Below, in pieces: positions 62,842 through 64,000 of a stretch of 64,000 nt of DNA. The notes below the pieces were generated by a model, which saw only the letters and a program-made list of their open reading frames with translations, made no database searches and was not told the DNA's origin. The stretch comes from Streptomyces sp. NBC_00510. GTDB lineage: Bacteria; Actinomycetota; Actinomycetes; Streptomycetales; Streptomycetaceae. The translations under genes were made by a program, and so were the position numbers. The stretch is from assembly GCA_036013505.1 (NCBI GenBank), contig CP107851.1:3853501-3917500 (forward strand). The letters run 5' to 3'. The number at the start of each line of letters is the position of its first letter. The first letter of the stretch is position 1.

Positions 62842-63252
62842 ATGAGTGACCTGCTGGAACGACTGCGCGGCCGCGGATGGCGTATGACCGCGCAGCGGCG
62901 CGTCGTGGCCGAGGTCCTGGACGGCGACCACGTCCACCTGACCGCCGACGAGGTGCACGCCCGCGCGGCGGCCCGACTGCCCGAGATCTCCCGCGCGACC
63001 GTCTACAACACCCTGGGCGAACTGGTGTCGCTCGGCGAGGTCATAGAGGTCGCCACCGACGGCCGCGCCAAGCGCTACGACCCCAACGCCCACCGCCCGC
63101 ACCAGCACCTGGTGTGCTCCAGCTGCGGCACCGTCCGCGACGTCCACCCGCACGGCAACCCGCTGGCGGACCTGCCCGACGCGGAGCGTTTCGGGTTCAC
63201 CGTCTCCCAGGTCGAGGTCACCTACCGGGGCCTGTGCCCCGCCTGCGCCTGA
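62842..63252 (+). CDS. catR: Fur-family peroxide regulator CatR
   Basis: 136 residues. Winged helix with HLTADEVHARAAARLPEISRATVYNTLGEL; metal sites HRPHQHLVCSSCGTVRDV and the C-terminal CPAC pair. It matches CatR, which represses catalase until peroxide oxidises it. Divergent from katA; overlaps the next converging gene by 31 bp. Confidence 0.92.
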   Translation: MSDLLERLRGRGWRMTAQRRVVAEVLDGDHVHLTADEVHARAAARLPEISRATVYNTLGELVSLGEVIEVATDGRAKRYDPNAHRPHQHLVCSSCGTVRDVHPHGNPLADLPDAERFGFTVSQVEVTYRGLCPACA

Positions 63253-64000
63253 CGCTGCGCGGCCCGCCGCACGCGTTCCGCGGCCTTCCGCACCCCGGGC
63301 TCCGGCCGGGTACGGCCCACCCACACCGTCTCCACCGGCACCTGGCCGGCGACCTTGGAGAGCGCCTCGAAGGCCTCCCTGGCCACCCCGGCGTCCGGGT
63401 CCACGGCCAGCGGCGCCAGCTGCCGCAGCAGCCCCTCCCGCGGGACGAGCCGTCCCGCCGCGCGCACCGCGGCACGGCGCACCACGGGCGGCCACGGAGT
63501 GCGCACCTCACGGGCCAGCCGCAGCAGCAGCGGCGCGTCCGAGGCGTCCCCGCACTCCCCCAGCCCCGTCACCAGCCCGGCCACCAGCCGCGGCGGGCTC
63601 TGCGGGCCGCAGCGCAGCAGCTGCCTGCGGTACGCCAGCGCCGGGGGCTCTCCCCTGCTGTACAGGCGCCAGCGGGCCTGGGCGCGGACGATCCGCGCCG
63701 GGTCGGCCAGCGGCGCGGTCAGCCGGGCCGCCGGCACGTCGTCCGGCAGCGCTGCGACCGCCAGTTCCCGCACGGCCGCCGAGCGGGCCCACAGCAGCCG
63801 CCCCGCCTGGTCCGGGTCCATCTGCAGCAGCCGCTCGGCGCACATCCTGCGGCACACCTGGTCCGGGTCGCGCAGCGCCGTGCGCACCAGGTCCCCGCGG
63901 ACGAACTCGCCGAGTTCCAGGGCCAGCTCGACCCCGAAGCGCCGGGTCAGCGGGTCCGTGTCGGCGGCCAGCGCACGCACCGCCCGCCGGGCCTCGGGCG
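63222..64000 (-). CDS. HEAT-repeat-like protein, 5' end outside the window
   Basis: At least 259 residues at the window edge. Repeated Arg/Leu/Ala-rich helices (LLWARSAAVRELAVAALP, VVRRAAVRAAGRLVPREG, GVAREAFEALSKVAG) suggest HEAT or armadillo-type repeats for protein-protein contact. No catalytic motif seen. Its end overlaps catR. Confidence 0.65.
   Translation of the reverse strand, partial: PEARRAVRALAADTDPLTRRFGVELALELGEFVRGDLVRTALRDPDQVCRRMCAERLLQMDPDQAGRLLWARSAAVRELAVAALPDDVPAARLTAPLADPARIVRAQARWRLYSRGEPPALAYRRQLLRCGPQSPPRLVAGLVTGLGECGDASDAPLLLRLAREVRTPWPPVVRRAAVRAAGRLVPREGLLRQLAPLAVDPDAGVAREAFEALSKVAGQVPVETVWVGRTRPEPGVRKAAERVRRAAQRQAQAGHRPR

Noticed and set aside
1..64000. tRNA genes, CRISPR arrays, prophage or complete IS elements
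   Set aside because: None seen by eye: no cloverleaf with T-arm consensus, no regularly spaced repeats, no transposase or phage structural genes.

Overview
The window is chromosomal DNA from a Streptomyces-type actinomycete. GC is very high throughout, GTG starts are common, and neighbouring genes often overlap by 4 bp. From about 28 kb to 63 kb the gene order matches what I remember of the S. coelicolor SCO52xx region, read in reverse: sigH, wblE, the das/nag chitosugar genes, dasR, nrdAB, def, sigR-rsrA, aroA, rsgA, hisN and a catalase with its Fur-type regulator. No tRNA, rRNA, CRISPR array, phage or complete insertion sequence was seen.

Region 1 (1-11.2 kb) is accessory. It starts with a minus-strand operon of two near-identical 70-residue peptides, a membrane M50 metalloprotease with a PqqD-like (RiPP recognition element-like) N-terminus, and a secreted protein cut by the window edge. 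It looks like an undescribed peptide-processing system. Next come two inverted 283-bp repeats, each carrying the same small gene and together flanking a secreted His/Arg/Gly-rich protein. Then follow an XRE regulator, a probably frameshifted polysialyltransferase-like gene, and a YCII/DGPF protein paired with an ECF42-type sigma factor.

Region 2 (11.3-24.3 kb) has a multidomain SpoIIE-type phosphatase sensor, then a catabolic island. Its genes match the mycobacterial KstR2 regulon for steroid C/D-ring (HIP-CoA) degradation: fadE31 and a short FadE, ipdF, kstR2, fadA6, two SDRs, echA20, ipdA, ipdB and ipdC. Both divergent promoters carry a KstR2-like palindrome. fadD3 and fadE30 are not in the window. 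The fadE junction holds a duplicated, decayed fadE31 tail.

Region 3 (24.3-43.5 kb) starts with a decayed SIS-domain fragment, a membrane glycosyltransferase, a PLP enzyme and an acetyltransferase. The conserved core follows: SigH with its anti-sigma factor, a lipid kinase, WblE beside a PdtaS-like histidine kinase, and the DasABC importer with GH3 and SIS enzymes under DasR. The dasA promoter carries two dre sites. A further orphan dre site lies upstream of the kinase. A sodium/solute symporter operon and an AraC/GlxA-type regulator close the region.

Region 4 (43.5-64 kb) has class Ia ribonucleotide reductase behind NrdR boxes and a cobalamin riboswitch, a possible toxin-antitoxin pair, peptide deformylase, two HD-domain membrane proteins, and the thiol-oxidative stress pair SigR-RsrA with a textbook SigR promoter. 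After these come an HMCES/YedK protein, aroA, rsgA, a SugE/Gdx transporter, hisN, a CBS-domain protein, and catalase with CatR. A HEAT-repeat-like protein runs off the end.
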